A stretch of DNA of 64,000 nucleotides. It comes from Undaria pinnatifida (Eukaryota > Sar > Phaeophyceae > Laminariales > Alariaceae). The stretch spans positions 4,169,699-4,233,698 of the forward strand of contig JABAKD010000026.1 of the NCBI GenBank assembly GCA_012845835.1, read 5' to 3'. A program made the position numbers and the translations under genes. The first letter of the stretch is position 1. Each line of letters opens with the position of its first letter. Shown piece by piece: positions 1 to 10,700 of this stretch. The notes under the pieces were generated by a model. It saw only the letters and a list, made by a program, of their open reading frames with translations, made no database searches and was not told the DNA's origin.

Positions 1-36
1 GGGCAGAGCACATGAACATTTACAACTGACACTCAC

Positions 37-166
37 CGCATCGCTCTCCCCGGGAATGTTATGCATGGTTTTGCGCCGATGTCGTCCGTCACGGCTCTGA
101 GCCCCACTCCACGAACAGGCGCATGATTGGTGCGCGTGGTGGCCTTCACGCCCACCGCGCAACGTC
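37..166 (-). CDS. Candidate internal exon of an unknown gene
   Basis: On the minus strand a 3' splice site (CTTTTAG, exon from 166) and a 5' splice site (GCG followed by GTGAGT, exon to 37) bound 130 bp. One frame is open and looks like protein (42 full codons, including VGVKATTRTNH and TDDIGAKPC), entering with 2 nt and leaving in phase 2. I do not recognise the family. The gene would continue left, outside the window. The next candidate exon upstream (433-476) ends in phase 0, which does not join this frame, so either one is wrong or a small exon between them was missed. Confidence 0.4.
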
Positions 167-432
167 CTAAAAGAGTGGTAGGGAACAGCATCACCAGTCA
201 CACGTCAGCAGGCAGAAACAGTCTGGACGCCATTACGCCAATATTGTACATCTGAGGAGGGGAAGAACGTGAAAGGATGTGAGGTATGGGATGGAAACAA
301 GTTCAAGAGATGAACGTTCACGGTAGAACGTGACGCGCATCACACGCGTTGCGGTGCACGTTGCTCAAGCCTGAACGAGACATGAACGAATCGTCCCTCC
401 GCGCCATCTACTCGACAACCAGTCAACCTCAC

Positions 433-476
433 CTTAACGTGGCGGAATCCTTTCCCCTTGTCCGCGTTTCTCACTC
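433..476 (-). CDS. Candidate short exon of an unknown gene
   Basis: A minus-strand acceptor (TTTGGCAG) and a good donor (AAG followed by GTGAGG) enclose 44 bp. The frame with 2 leading bases reads VRNADKGKGFRHVK, basic and hydrophilic. It may belong to the same left-going gene as 37-166, but the phases do not match as drawn. The LTR element begins only 68 bp upstream, so any further exons of this gene would lie beyond the insertion. Confidence 0.3.
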
Positions 477-538
477 CTGCCAAAGGCCGTATTGTGCTCC
501 CGATGGATGCTTCGGCGTTGAGGATCCCATCAATCTAT

Positions 539-543
539 GAGTA
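539..543. other. Target-site duplication GAGTA, left copy
   Basis: GAGTA directly precedes the TGTT start of the 5' LTR and recurs at 5751-5755 directly after the 3' LTR. A 5-bp duplication is usual for Ty1/copia integrase and fixes the element boundaries. Confidence 0.85.
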
Positions 544-856
544 TGTTGATTGTATGCTTGGATATGATGCGGATATGATGACGGTTGAGTATTGTAGGGT
601 TTTCCAGTGATAAGTTGGCTACATCGTAGCGGTATATCGGGATGGTGGAATTATTTTGGGCATTTCGCCGTCACTCCTCGTTGTGCTTCTTCTATCGAGT
701 GAGTCTTCTCCTCTCCACGCTGCGCCCTGGCTAGGAGCAACTTCATAGTCTATATATTTGGTACGTCTTTACTTGTCTTCATACCGGTGACTCCACTACC
801 CCACTATTGTCAGCTCAACGGGTAAGCCCTCTACGCTTCGTAGGGCTCAACAAACA
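544..856 (+). repeat. 5' LTR
   Basis: This 313-bp direct repeat begins TGTTGATTGTATG and ends TCAACAAACA. It aligns along its whole length with 5443-5750, with scattered substitutions and a few small indels. A TATATA-like run (TCTATATATTTGG) lies near position 752 and may be the LTR promoter. Confidence 0.9.
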
Positions 857-1012
857 CGATAATTATCGCGTACTGTACGCTGTACTATCCCTGTTAAAAG
901 CAAAAGGTGTTGAGTGACGTGAGCTCTGCTGCGGAAGAGAGCTATCGTAGCTGGAGATATCACACAAACAGCCCTCCCTGTGAAAGGGAGCGAGCTGGGT
1001 GTCTTTTGAACC

Positions 1013-1597
1013 ATGCCTGAGGGCAAGGTCAAAATGGGGGTTGTGAACGTGAAGGCGTTGGCAGGGAGGGCGGGGAACTCTCAGCGGGCCAAGATGCGGA
1101 CGCTGGAAGAGCTGATCGCAATACGGGACCAACTTGAGAAAGAAATCGAGGGTGGTTTCCGGTATGGTTTTCGGACCATAGACCAGATTTCGGCAGGATG
1201 GCACGAGTTCTATCGAATCGAAGGTCGCATTGAGGAAAGCGAACTCGTCATTCGCGAGTACTCGCAACTTCTCCTCGAGCTCTCAAGCTTCTCTCTACGA
1301 CTGAAGCAAATGCGAGACATTTCTCAGCCGTCTCAGGTACCAGAGAGGGGGTCGGGCGTGGCCAGATGTGAGTCACAGCTCGTAATCCCAGTACTTAAGG
1401 CTGGGAGTGAGAGCACTGCTCAGCAGCAGCCGCAGCAGCAGCAGCAGCAGCAGTTCAAGACGGAGAAAAGTTTTATGGTGGAATTAGAGACGAGGGGGGA
1501 AGAGCAGGAGCTCTTGCAGCTGCCATTGAAGCAGCAGCTGCAGCCAACGGCGGCACCATCCCTTGCTTGGACATCACAGCTCGTATTCAATGCTTGA
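1013..1597 (+). CDS. Retroelement ORF: coiled-coil, Gln-rich protein (Gag position)
   Basis: This 194-codon frame starts 156 bp after the 5' LTR, the place of gag. Residues about 28-105 are charged and heptad-like (ELIAIRDQLEKEIE, EESELVIREYSQ), followed by a poly-Gln run near residues 137-147 from a CAG repeat. No zinc knuckle or recognisable capsid motif is visible, so a Gag identity is inferred from position only. The stop codon lies in the second copy of a 200-bp tandem duplication, so the original frame was probably longer. Confidence 0.5.
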   Translation: MPEGKVKMGVVNVKALAGRAGNSQRAKMRTLEELIAIRDQLEKEIEGGFRYGFRTIDQISAGWHEFYRIEGRIEESELVIREYSQLLLELSSFSLRLKQMRDISQPSQVPERGSGVARCESQLVIPVLKAGSESTAQQQPQQQQQQQFKTEKSFMVELETRGEEQELLQLPLKQQLQPTAAPSLAWTSQLVFNA

Positions 1598-1770
1598 GAC
1601 TGGGAGCGAGCGCACTGCACAGCAGCAGCCGCAGGGGCAGCAGGAGCAGTTTGAGACGGGGGAGAAGAGATGGCTCGAAAATTTGGTTGTGAAACGAGAT
1701 TACGAGCAGTATCTGTCGTGCTCCGTGGGAGCGCCGGCTGCTGAGGCCGTTGATGTGTAGGGCCGGGTTG
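1372..1770 (+). repeat. 200-bp tandem duplication inside the retroelement ORF
   Basis: The stretch starting CACAGCTCGTA near 1374 recurs near 1575. Both copies then carry CTGGGAG, a CAG-rich run and a GAGACG stretch in the same order. The second copy is diverged and its frame contributes the stop codon of the ORF. Confidence 0.65.
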
Positions 1771-3587
1771 GGGTCGGCACAAGGTGGCTGGTTGCGGTGG
1801 AGGACGCTGGGTGTGGGAGGCACGGACACCCAGGTGGAGAATCCTTCGCACCGTTTGCACCAGACTATGGCAACAACCACAGGTCACGTCATGAAAAATT
1901 AATACAGCAGGTAGTGGACGTTTCCTGTGTGAAAGTAGATACGGAGTAATATGAAATGCTGTCGCGACATACGATACTGCTAACTATACAACGGCAGTAT
2001 GTGACAGACGTAGCGATTACATGTTACTCTTTGCGGCTGAGACGATCATTTTCTTTCGCATTATTTGCTGTTAAGACTTTGTTTTTCGCGTTAAATCATG
2101 GCAAAGGGCAGAGTAGCTTGGGCAGAGGGACGGGCAGGATAAATGCTTGTGCCTGACCCCCAGCCCCTCTTGCCCCAACCACCGGCAAACGTGATTGCTT
2201 GTGGTATGATAGCTCTGCTGATCAACAGGTTACTAGGCACAGGATGCAGGATGCTTGACGGGTTGATAATATATGATGTCAGCAGTAGCTAGCGCTTGCT
2301 TGCGACAGCCGTATTTTCTGTCTGTCGTATGTACAGCAGTTTGGTACTTTGGTTCATTTCCAATCAACCATTTTCCCTCACGCACCAAAGAGGGAAGAAA
2401 TTGAGAACGAATTCGCCATCTCCGAAACATAATAATATTTGATTTCGGTTGTGTGCCGTGTATTTTCCTAACAAAATTCCTGGTACGATATCGTACGTCA
2501 TTCGGTTTTACAGATAAATTGGTGACGGCTGGTGGCTGTAGGGGTATGGTTATTACCAGTAGTATTATATTTAAGGTACGCCCGGGAGATGATGACGGGT
2601 ATTGTTAGTATTAATACCAGTAGTATTATATTTCGGGTACGCACGAGAGATGATGACATGGTAGTTTGGTTTGTCTTTTACAATGCGGGCTACTTCCAGA
2701 AAAGCTGGTTATCAAGCTCAACAGCGATCTAGCATAGTGCGGTACACGAGATGAAGAAATCGGTAGTGAGGAAATATAGTATTACCCACGTATTATGATG
2801 CAATATGTGGTGGAAATATCGGGATGTGTTTTTCTCGTTAAACTGAAGATTCCACCCTGATCTTGTCCCGGTTATGCCTACTGTATTATGAATATGATAT
2901 TGTAGTCTGACATGTTTTGCTTGACAGTGATTGATGATGGGATTTTGATCATGTTCAAGCCTCCTTTCGTTAGATCGCCCCCTCAACTCCCCCCGCCCTT
3001 ACCATGCGCGTATGCAGAGTGTTACGACAAGCGGTGTCTGCTGTATGCCGGACCAAAAATAATGAGCAGGAGGAATGGGGTAGATTATAAGGTTCTTATA
3101 CTCCACAGTTAGGTGCTCAAACATTTCATGTACGTAGTATACGAGCATTTTGAGTACAGACGAAAATAGTCAACATTCCTGCGTTTGTTATGGAGTTTAC
3201 CTGATACCGTGTCCTATGTACGCGTTTTAGTCAAGGTTGCCAAACAGTTTAAAGGATTGTTATTTCTTCATCACGGTAGCTTATCAAGTAGCAGCATGGA
3301 CTAACACCCTTGCAGTACTGTGATACTACGTGTCGCTCTTCCGGGAAGGAACATGCGGAATAACTTGACGCTCGATATAACAACCTCGTCACGCGTAGCG
3401 AGGCGTTTGCGATCTGATCCACCGGTACTCTGAAACAGAAAGAAACACGCGGTTGAATTTGTGCTATACCGGCATCAAACAGTTGTCGAGTCAACTCTGA
3501 AATATGGTGACATATTGCGGGGTTTGATATATTTTTGAGGGGTTTGCGGTTAATGGTGATATATGCGTTAGTTCGGGTAGGATAAAC

Positions 3588-4277
3588 CCGCTCGAGGAAG
3601 GTCTCAAACAGACTGGCCTTTTTCGCGAGCTGGTTGGATGCTTGATGTGGCTTGCTAACCAGACACGTCCGGACATTGCGAACGCAGTGAGAGCTGTAGC
3701 CAGGTGCACCAACTCGCCCAGGAAGATACACTGGAAGACGGCGGTTGGTATTTTAGAGTAGTTTTGCACGAATGATTTTGGCATTACTTTTCAGAGAGGC
3801 AGTGGACTGGAGCTGGTTGCGTATGCGGATGCAGCCTACGCCAGCAAGGCCACTGATAGGAGGTCGGTTTCCGGTGGGGCTGTCATGTGCGCAGGGGCAT
3901 GCGTGTGCTGGTTTTCGAGGACTCAAAAGTGCGTGACGCTTTCGACCACAGAGGCCGAGTACGTAGCACTGGCAGACACCACCAAGGAGGTCTTTTTCAT
4001 GCGGTACGTGCGGAGTTTTATTTTGCCTGTTCTTGGTTCTGCATGCATCACGGTTTTTGAGGACAACAAGGGGGCAAGGCACCTGGCTCATAACCCGGTG
4101 TACGCATCGAATTCGAAACACATCGACATTAGGCACCACTTCCTCCGAGAGCTTGTATTCAGGGGAGAGTTTGACACTGTCGCCGTAGAGTCTGAGCAGC
4201 AACACGCAGACTTCCTGACGAAGGCACTCGCCGGTCCAGGTTTTCGTTTTCACCGGGGTTTTGTGATGAACATTTGA
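3588..4277 (+). pseudogene. Copia Pol remnant: end of reverse transcriptase plus RNase H
   Basis: One frame reads through motifs typical of Ty1/copia Pol C-termini: LVGCLMWLANQTRPDI, then AYADAAYAS, CVTLSTTEAEYVAL, FEDNKGA, HIDIRHHFLRE and ADFLTKAL, ending at a natural stop at 4275-4277. The RNase H acidic residues (D in YADA, E in TEAEY, D in EDN) are present. An in-frame TAG at 3759-3761 interrupts the link between the reverse-transcriptase tail and RNase H, and everything upstream of 3588 is lost. It is therefore a non-functional fragment. Confidence 0.9.
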
Positions 4278-4380
4278 TTTTGGGAGAATGGTAGAATATG
4301 TCATGATTTATTTAGTACGCTAGGTTCGCTGTTTTTACTGTTCAACAATGATATTTGAGCAGGAAGTTTGAGATTTTTGG

Positions 4381-4637
4381 GGTCTTGGGGACGGCAACGG
4401 TTTTTTGGTTGACTACCCGGGGTCATCCCTGCGTAATCAAATCTATGGTGTTCTCAACTAGCCCCGTGATGAGACCCAGCTGAGCTAAATCGTTTAATTT
4501 TCATTTTTTGGGACTTGGGGACGGCAAGTTTTTGGTAAACTACCCGGGGTCATCCCTGTGTAATCAGTCTATGGTTTTCTCAACTAGCCCCGTAATGAGA
4601 CCCACCTGAGCCAAATCGTTTAGTTTTCATCCTGCAA
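4381..4637 (+). repeat. Tandem duplication (~128 bp x2) in the retroelement 3' region
   Basis: Two adjacent copies start GGTCTTGGGGACGG (4381) and GGACTTGGGGACGG (4511). Both contain CTACCCGGGGTCATCCCT and CTCAACTAGCCCCGT before CAAATCGTTTA. They lie between the Pol stop codon and the 3' LTR, where cis-acting RNA structures often sit. A function is not shown. Confidence 0.75.
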
Positions 4638-5430
4638 GGAGGGGACACGCCCACCTGTTACCGCTTGTGCGGGGAAGGATTCGCTTGACCACTTGAGAGG
4701 ATTATGACTCGTTAAGTAGGAAAAAGGTCTCAAACTCGACGGGTTCGATACGTCTGAATCCGAGGACGACTAATTTTTTCGCGAGCTCATTTGAATTGTT
4801 TCTTGACGGATTATTCTGCATATATTAGCTGGATTTAAGTACTTTTAAGAGTGCATGGTAGTTTGGGAGGCAAGTAACTGTTTCTTGACTTTTGAAATAT
4901 TACTTTTTCACGATTCCGCTGTCTAGCATGACATTATTTTGCTCTGGATTTGAGCATTTGGCATCTGAATGGATTTTTAGTATGTACCCAGCCGGGAGGC
5001 GTTTGTCTAATTCGAAAGTAGGTTTTGAGACTGCTGTCCGATCACACTTGTTGGCATCCCTATTATATGGAGCTGACAACCGGTTTATAAGGAAGGCTGA
5101 GCGCTGATCATAAGGCCGATGTTCGAGGTTTTGGATTTTTGGAATTTGGATGTCAGATTTGAGTTTTTGGTCTATGGATTTCGGATTTGAGTTTTTGTTT
5201 TTGGACTTAGGATTTTACGACTTAGATCTTAGGTTCGTGAATATTGATGTTGGATACTGTCCCGCTGAAATTGTATCTCTAGATTTTTGGAGTGCTTTTC
5301 AAGGACTATGGTGCTGCAATCTTTCTTTCTTGTCACGGTAGTACTGGGAGGATATTGCTTGACCGTATTTTTCTTTGAATCGTTTTACCCTGATGATATG
5401 ACAACATAGCATCATACCGTATCATTTACG

Positions 5431-5442
5431 AAGCAGGGAGGC
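5431..5442 (+). promoter_or_regulatory. Polypurine tract
   Basis: AAGCAGGGAGGC sits immediately before the TGTTGATT start of the 3' LTR, the position of the plus-strand DNA synthesis primer in LTR elements. Confidence 0.6.
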
Positions 5443-5750
5443 TGTTGATTGTATGTTTGGATATGATGCGGATATGATGACGGTTGAGTATTGTAGGGTT
5501 TTCCAGTGATACGTTGGCTACATCGTAGCGGTATATCGGGATGGTGGAATTATTTTGGGTATTTCGCCGTCACTCCTCATTGTGCTTCTTCTACCGAGTG
5601 AGTCTTCTCCTCTCCACGCTGCGCCTTGACTAGGGGCAACTCCATATATATTTGTACGTCTTTTACTTGTCTTCATAACGGTGACTCCACTACCCCACTA
5701 TTGTCAGCTCAACGGGTAAGCCCTCTACGCTTCGTAGGGATCAACAAACA
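5443..5750 (+). repeat. 3' LTR
   Basis: This is the 308-bp direct repeat of 544-856, ending ATCAACAAACA and followed by the GAGTA target duplication. The main differences from the 5' LTR are a small deletion in the TATATA region and scattered substitutions. Confidence 0.9.
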
Positions 5751-5755
5751 GAGTA
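5751..5755. other. Target-site duplication GAGTA, right copy
   Basis: This is an exact match to 539-543, directly abutting the end of the 3' LTR. Confidence 0.85.
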
Positions 5756-7126
5756 CCTTTTTTTTCAAGAAGCAAGGGCGAAGAGAGAAACGGTGTTGTA
5801 CAGATGCTGCTGACTCCTACCAGGTATCTCGGATGACTTGAGGTTCCTACCTACCAGAGTACAGTACCTGTGCACTTAACAACCGGTGTACTTGAACAAT
5901 CTGTGTTAGTGTACATAACTATACGGCGACAGTTGCTCGGCGATACGAACAGCAGGACACCGTAAACAACAGCAAGAACATCCTCAACAGCTAGCGGAAC
6001 AGACACAGCCACTAATGATACTGTACAGCATAAACCCCAGCTTTTGCTGCGGCTACTGCTGCTTCATGTGACAGTTGCTGTTGCCATGCCTATCACTGCT
6101 GCTGTTATTCCACACCTGGTAAAACAGTATATCGACTACGTGTGCGGTGTGCATGTTGTCCGGCAATACGGTACGTGCGTTGGGGAGCCGCGGGCAGCAG
6201 CAGCAGCAGTAGCAGTAGAAGAAGGACAGCAGCCGCAGTAGCAGTAGCAGTAGCAGTAGCAGCAGCAGCAGAGGTCTAAAAAAGTAATCGACACAACTCC
6301 TATCACTCTATACAGTAGCAACCCAGTTGCCGCTGCTGCCGCTGTCACGCGTTGCTGTTGATGGTGAACCTTTTTCCGCCATGTCCTCCACATGTGACTA
6401 TGCGATGACTGTGCTATAGTATGCCGCAGACAGCAGCCGCGACCGCCGCAGCAGCCGCTCGAAGCAATGTGCATTACCTCTGCCACTGCACAGTAGCAAC
6501 CCCAGCAGTCTGTTACCCTCTGCGGTGTACCTAGTACTGCTGTTACCGCCGTTGTCCGGGGCCTGTTGTTGTTGCAACACAGCAGTTGCTTGGTGACTGC
6601 TGTTTCGTGCACTGGTTGTATCCGTGCGCCTTGTTTTCGTGCAATGTAGCGTACGAAGACACCGCCTACAAACGTGACCACAATCTCGTCAAACGAAGCC
6701 TACGAGACAATGATACCCAACCAGTCAAGCACATGAAAGCACCAGCGAAAGCGTCACCCTTCTGCTCATGATATTGCTGCATGTTGCTGGCCTTGCTGCT
6801 GCGCGTATGGCACGGAAAACAGACTCGCCCGGTCAGGTCAAGGCATTCAGTGTGGCTCCAACTAGGCCCGATCTGTATCGCTTTTTTGGCGGTGGTGGTT
6901 GTCGACGCAGGGGGCCATCCTCACCGAAAAAGTTGGCTTATGGGGGTCCATCGGTATGTGCACGGTGATCATCAGCTCATGACATTCCAGGAATGTGTGT
7001 AGGGAGGGATTCGAGCTTCCAAAATGTCGGTAGTGTTCGAGTGCGGATAATGCAGAGCAGTTTGAATTGCGCCTTGCGGCTTGCGGCGCGATGCAAAGCA
7101 AAAGCAAAGCAGAATAAAGCCTTTTG
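5756..7126. other. Spacer with CAG/CTG-rich DNA; no gene recognised
   Basis: This stretch holds interrupted CAG/CTG and CAGTAG trinucleotide runs, densest at 6190-6275 and 6415-6480. They generate Ala-, Gln- or Cys-rich chance frames on both strands. No frame shows a recognisable domain or convincing splice sites. Confidence 0.5.
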
Positions 7127-7419
7127 ATTGGTCAATGCGAAGCAAAATGGAGTTTATATTCAATCGGTGCATTACGATGCAAAGCAAATAAATCTCTATG
7201 ATTGGTCAATGCAAAGCAGATCTGGCCCGCTGCGTTCAAGACTCAAGACTCGCCGAGCGCCGAGCGCCGAGAGCGCCGTTCTCCGTTTTTTTGTTTTTGT
7301 TTGTTTCATTTTCTTGGAAAGGCTTTATCTGTGCGGGAACACGGGTACAAAACAAAGAGCAAAAAATGAAAATAAACCTCACACCTGTGTGCTGTGTGGA
7401 TAAATTGCACCGTGATTGG
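7127..7419 (+). promoter_or_regulatory. Possible promoter region: three inverted CCAAT boxes
   Basis: ATTGGTCAAT occurs at 7127-7136 and again at 7201-7210, each next to GATGCAAAGCA-like words. A third ATTGG lies at 7415-7419. They are 200-490 bp upstream of the phosphatase start codon. CCAAT boxes in either orientation are common eukaryotic promoter elements, so this is the likely promoter, inferred from position. The two ATTGGTCAAT sites are part of an imperfect ~75-bp duplication. No clear TATA box was found. Confidence 0.35.
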
Positions 7420-7616
7420 TTGCGCTGCATGGTCAAGGGTGAGGTGCAAATTCAGCGATTCAGCGGGCGTGCTTGTCAACATATAGCATTACTTGTGGTG
7501 CTGCCTGTAGCGCGTCTGTGCGCTGGTGTGTTCGCGTTGCAAAGCGACTCGACAACCTGCACTCCAGTCTGGTTTTTATCGCGGGGATTTTCCCAAACAT
7601 TGTGGCAGGGGGTGAG

Positions 7617-7706
7617 ATGGGGGGATATTCGAGCACGCCCAGGAAGGCAAAGACGTCGGAGGAGGGGGGGGTCGGTGAGCTGAGCTACGCGGCCAGCGGG
7701 ATGCAG
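7617..7706 (+). CDS. PP2C exon 1 (start codon)
   Basis: This exon has 30 codons, [10 protein letters not shown] to LSYAASGMQ, followed by GTGAGT. The pattern MG-x-Y/L-S-x-P at the start and L-x-Y-x-x-S-x-MQ at the end is the classic N-terminus of PP2C enzymes, directly before the GWR-x-x-MED motif. The exon ends in phase 0, matching exon 2. A start at 7617 puts Arg33 and Glu37 at the same numbers as in human PPM1A. An upstream in-frame ATG at 7473 would add 48 residues without PP2C similarity. Confidence 0.88.
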
Positions 7707-10700
7707 GTGAGTGGAAGTAGCATGGCGTATGTGATGTGGGCACTTTTGGACTACGCTGTTTGCAAGGAGCCGAACAATGCAGACACATTTCCTTATTTTT
7801 TGGTCCAAGCTCGAATCAATATGTTATGCTGGAAGACACGTGCACACACAGGCCCAGCAAAGCAAGCCCTCATCAAATGAGGCAGCGACGATTCAATGCA
7901 TGTGTTATTTTGGAGAGGTCGTCGCTTTGAAAATCCAATACCTGACCCTGCGCTAGTATATGATAGCTCAGCGTAATACATGATAGCTCAGCTAGCATAT
8001 AGATACGAGTAGCTGGCTAGCGGTTGTGTTGCTGCTGCGAGATGCCAAGAGATAGGAGGTGCACGAAAGTCAGCAAACCTAACTGATCGATCTCGGTTTA
8101 TGTTATTTTGCTTTCGGCGTTGGGTACTTACTACTTTTGCTGCTGTACCAGGGCAGCACACAACCTGAGATGTGTCATATCAACACACGAAACCCATGCA
8201 TATCGTACGCCACTCAAGCCCAGAAGCAGGCTGTGTATCAACACGCGGCATCCTACAATATCGTACCTGGTACCACTCACATTGTGAAAAATCAAAATAC
8301 ACTATTAATACAACAGCTGCTGTGAGTTGGAAGATTTCGTCGAAACCCATCTTTGCGAGCTGTGTGTGATACTTCGATCGCGCGTTTTTCTGGGGGGGGT
8401 GTCCTCACTCACATGGGATTCATATTCCCATCAAGTCGGCTAGTCGGCTCCACCATATGGAGAATTCTGTTATTGCATCATTACTATTTAATAGTGGCCG
8501 ACATTCATCGCATGGTGTACTTTTCTCTGACCTTAGTTGCGCGAACGCTGATCTGCTGGTATTGTAAACTACAGCTGCAGCTCAGCTGGAGAATGCAATG
8601 AAAGAATAAGAATGCATGTCTTAAAAAAAAGCAGTAGGCAGCTCTATTACTACGCAATAAGCAAGTGCATTGCGAGCCAGCTCACCGCTTCTATTCGCGC
8701 CTTTACTATTGAGCAGTATCAATATCAGGTACCTGGTATTATCTTCGTTGGTACCAATCCTACCAGTACAACCCTAACCCTACTACGTGCGAAACCGACT
8801 ACGGTATCGTACGATATGATACGAACACATACGCGTTTCTGCTGCTGTGCACACCCTGTACTTGTCTGTGATGCCTTGCATCATATCATACTGCGACTTT
8901 CTCGGGAAATCTGGCTATAGACTACAGCGGCTGCAGCAGCTGCGGTATCTCGGCATCTCCGTGTTGCGCTTCCTGTGCTTTATTCACGGCGAGTCTTGAG
9001 TTATGAAGGGGTTATTGGACGAGCGTGTGGTTGCACTTTCTGTCTTTTCTACTCTCGAATTCATGTTGAATTTGGATCATGGAAATCACGCTGCTATACC
9101 GTTGTTGTTGTTGTTGTTGTTGTCTCACACCATAACATTATGTGCACCCGTGGCGTACGAGAGGCATACGTGGGCACGGGCACCTGGTGTGCTGGATATC
9201 GATGGGAAGAACAGTTTAATGTGAAGGTGTTGGTTAAGCACTGCCCACTGAGCTGCTGAGTCACGTGGCACACAGACACAGGCAGCGGCTGCCTCTCCAG
9301 ACCACACTAGACGGAAATGTAAGGTCGGCTTGGATATCAATATGCAACATGAATGGTCCTTACATTTACATGCAGCATGGCATATACTGGTACCAAGGGT
9401 AACACCGTACAGCAGTGGGGGCTACCTGATATGTTTTAGAGTGATCCGTTCAAGAAATAATTATGTAAGAGAGCTCAAACGCGTGTGGCATATCTGCGGT
9501 TTTTGTCTCACACCCCGAATCCTTCTCCTATGTCGAATCCATCCAATGAAAACCTCCGAAAACTCATGGTAAAAAAACGCTGGAAAAGTAGATAGCAGCA
9601 GGTCTGCAGACACAGGACCATGTATATTGCGCAGCAGGTGCGCACTGCTTACTGAAGCATGCGAATTAGTTGGGCCCTCCGCAGGTTGTTGGGCGCCGAC
9701 GACAAAGGCTACAATCGCATATCTCTTGAAATCGCTCACAAGCTCACTAAAACCTAAAACCCGTATCTTCGGTTTAAGAGAGGAACTTCTCTCTTAAACC
9801 GAACCGTCGGTTTAAGCGCTTGGCTTGAGATAAAAACTCTCTTACAGTATGGTGATTTCTTTTTTTTCTTCTTTTTTTTCAGATCCTCCTGGAGATCCGG
9901 GTATAAACAGCTTAAGCTCCATACACTTTCGTTTGTGTACCAGTTTTTGTCCATGTGCAAAACGCAGACAGACTTGGTGTTAACCTCGCCCCTTCGGTTT
10001 AGTCAACACCGCCGTCGACTTGCCGGCCTTCTTCGGCCGAACCCTATAGACTAAGGTTCGGTCTAGAAGGTGAGATAGCCTTACAAAAAGGTTGTCGGGT
10101 TTAATATAATTGTAATTCACCTGACACACCCCTCTCTTAGAGCGTAGCCTACACTATTGTATACGATAAACTATTGTGCCTGGTTGGCTTGAAATCCAGC
10201 GGGTGTCGCATGTTGATTAGGGGGAACGCAGGCGTTCTTGTATACTGCTGTGTATTTATATCTGATACTGGTACATGTTACAAGGTTCCCCTTCGGGATG
10301 TGTTTGACTTGATATCCCGGGGGCGTCTTTATTGATGGCCCAAAAGAGAAACACAGCCGTTCCCTCGACATGTGTGGGCTAATGCTTTTTTTGCTTTTTT
10401 TGCTGCCTGCCGCTGTATGCTTCGTACACCTGGGATGAGGTCCGACGATGTGTGTTAGATTGTTGCATTGGGCGTGAAAATGTTAATGTTGTATTGGTTC
10501 GATCTCCTCCGGCTACTGTGCAGCAACCACACACATACACCGTGACTGGCACAAAGGCGAGAGCTTGGAGCATGGTTGCCGTTGTGTACCGCTGCTGTTA
10601 TACTGCTGGTGTACTGCGGTAAACAACCTGAAACTGGTTTTGTCGCTTCAAGGCTCAGCGGCTGATTGTGAAAAGAAACACCCACCGCTCTTCTTGACCG

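Larger units (their letters stand above)
544..5750 (+). mobile_element. Ty1/copia-type LTR retroelement, degraded, non-autonomous
   Basis: The 5,207-bp insertion has direct LTRs (544-856 and 5443-5750), TGTT...AACA ends, a purine-rich tract before the 3' LTR and matching GAGTA duplications. Inside, from the left: a leader starting with the palindrome CGATAATTATCG (857-868), a 194-codon ORF (1013-1597), about 1.8 kb with no recognisable coding (1761-3587), a copia RNase H remnant (3588-4277) and a 3' region with a tandem duplication. Integrase and almost all of the reverse transcriptase are missing. No primer-binding site for a familiar tRNA was recognised. The LTRs differ at roughly 15 positions, so the insertion is not recent. 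It lies 1.9 kb upstream of the phosphatase start codon. Confidence 0.88.

Noticed and set aside
6136-6681. 181-codon Cys/Tyr/Ala-rich frame
   Set aside because: It follows CAG/CTG trinucleotide runs, and composition alone explains the open frame.
7473-7616. Upstream ATG extending PP2C exon 1 by 48 residues
   Set aside because: The extension lacks PP2C similarity, and the ATG at 7617 gives the usual N-terminus and catalytic numbering.
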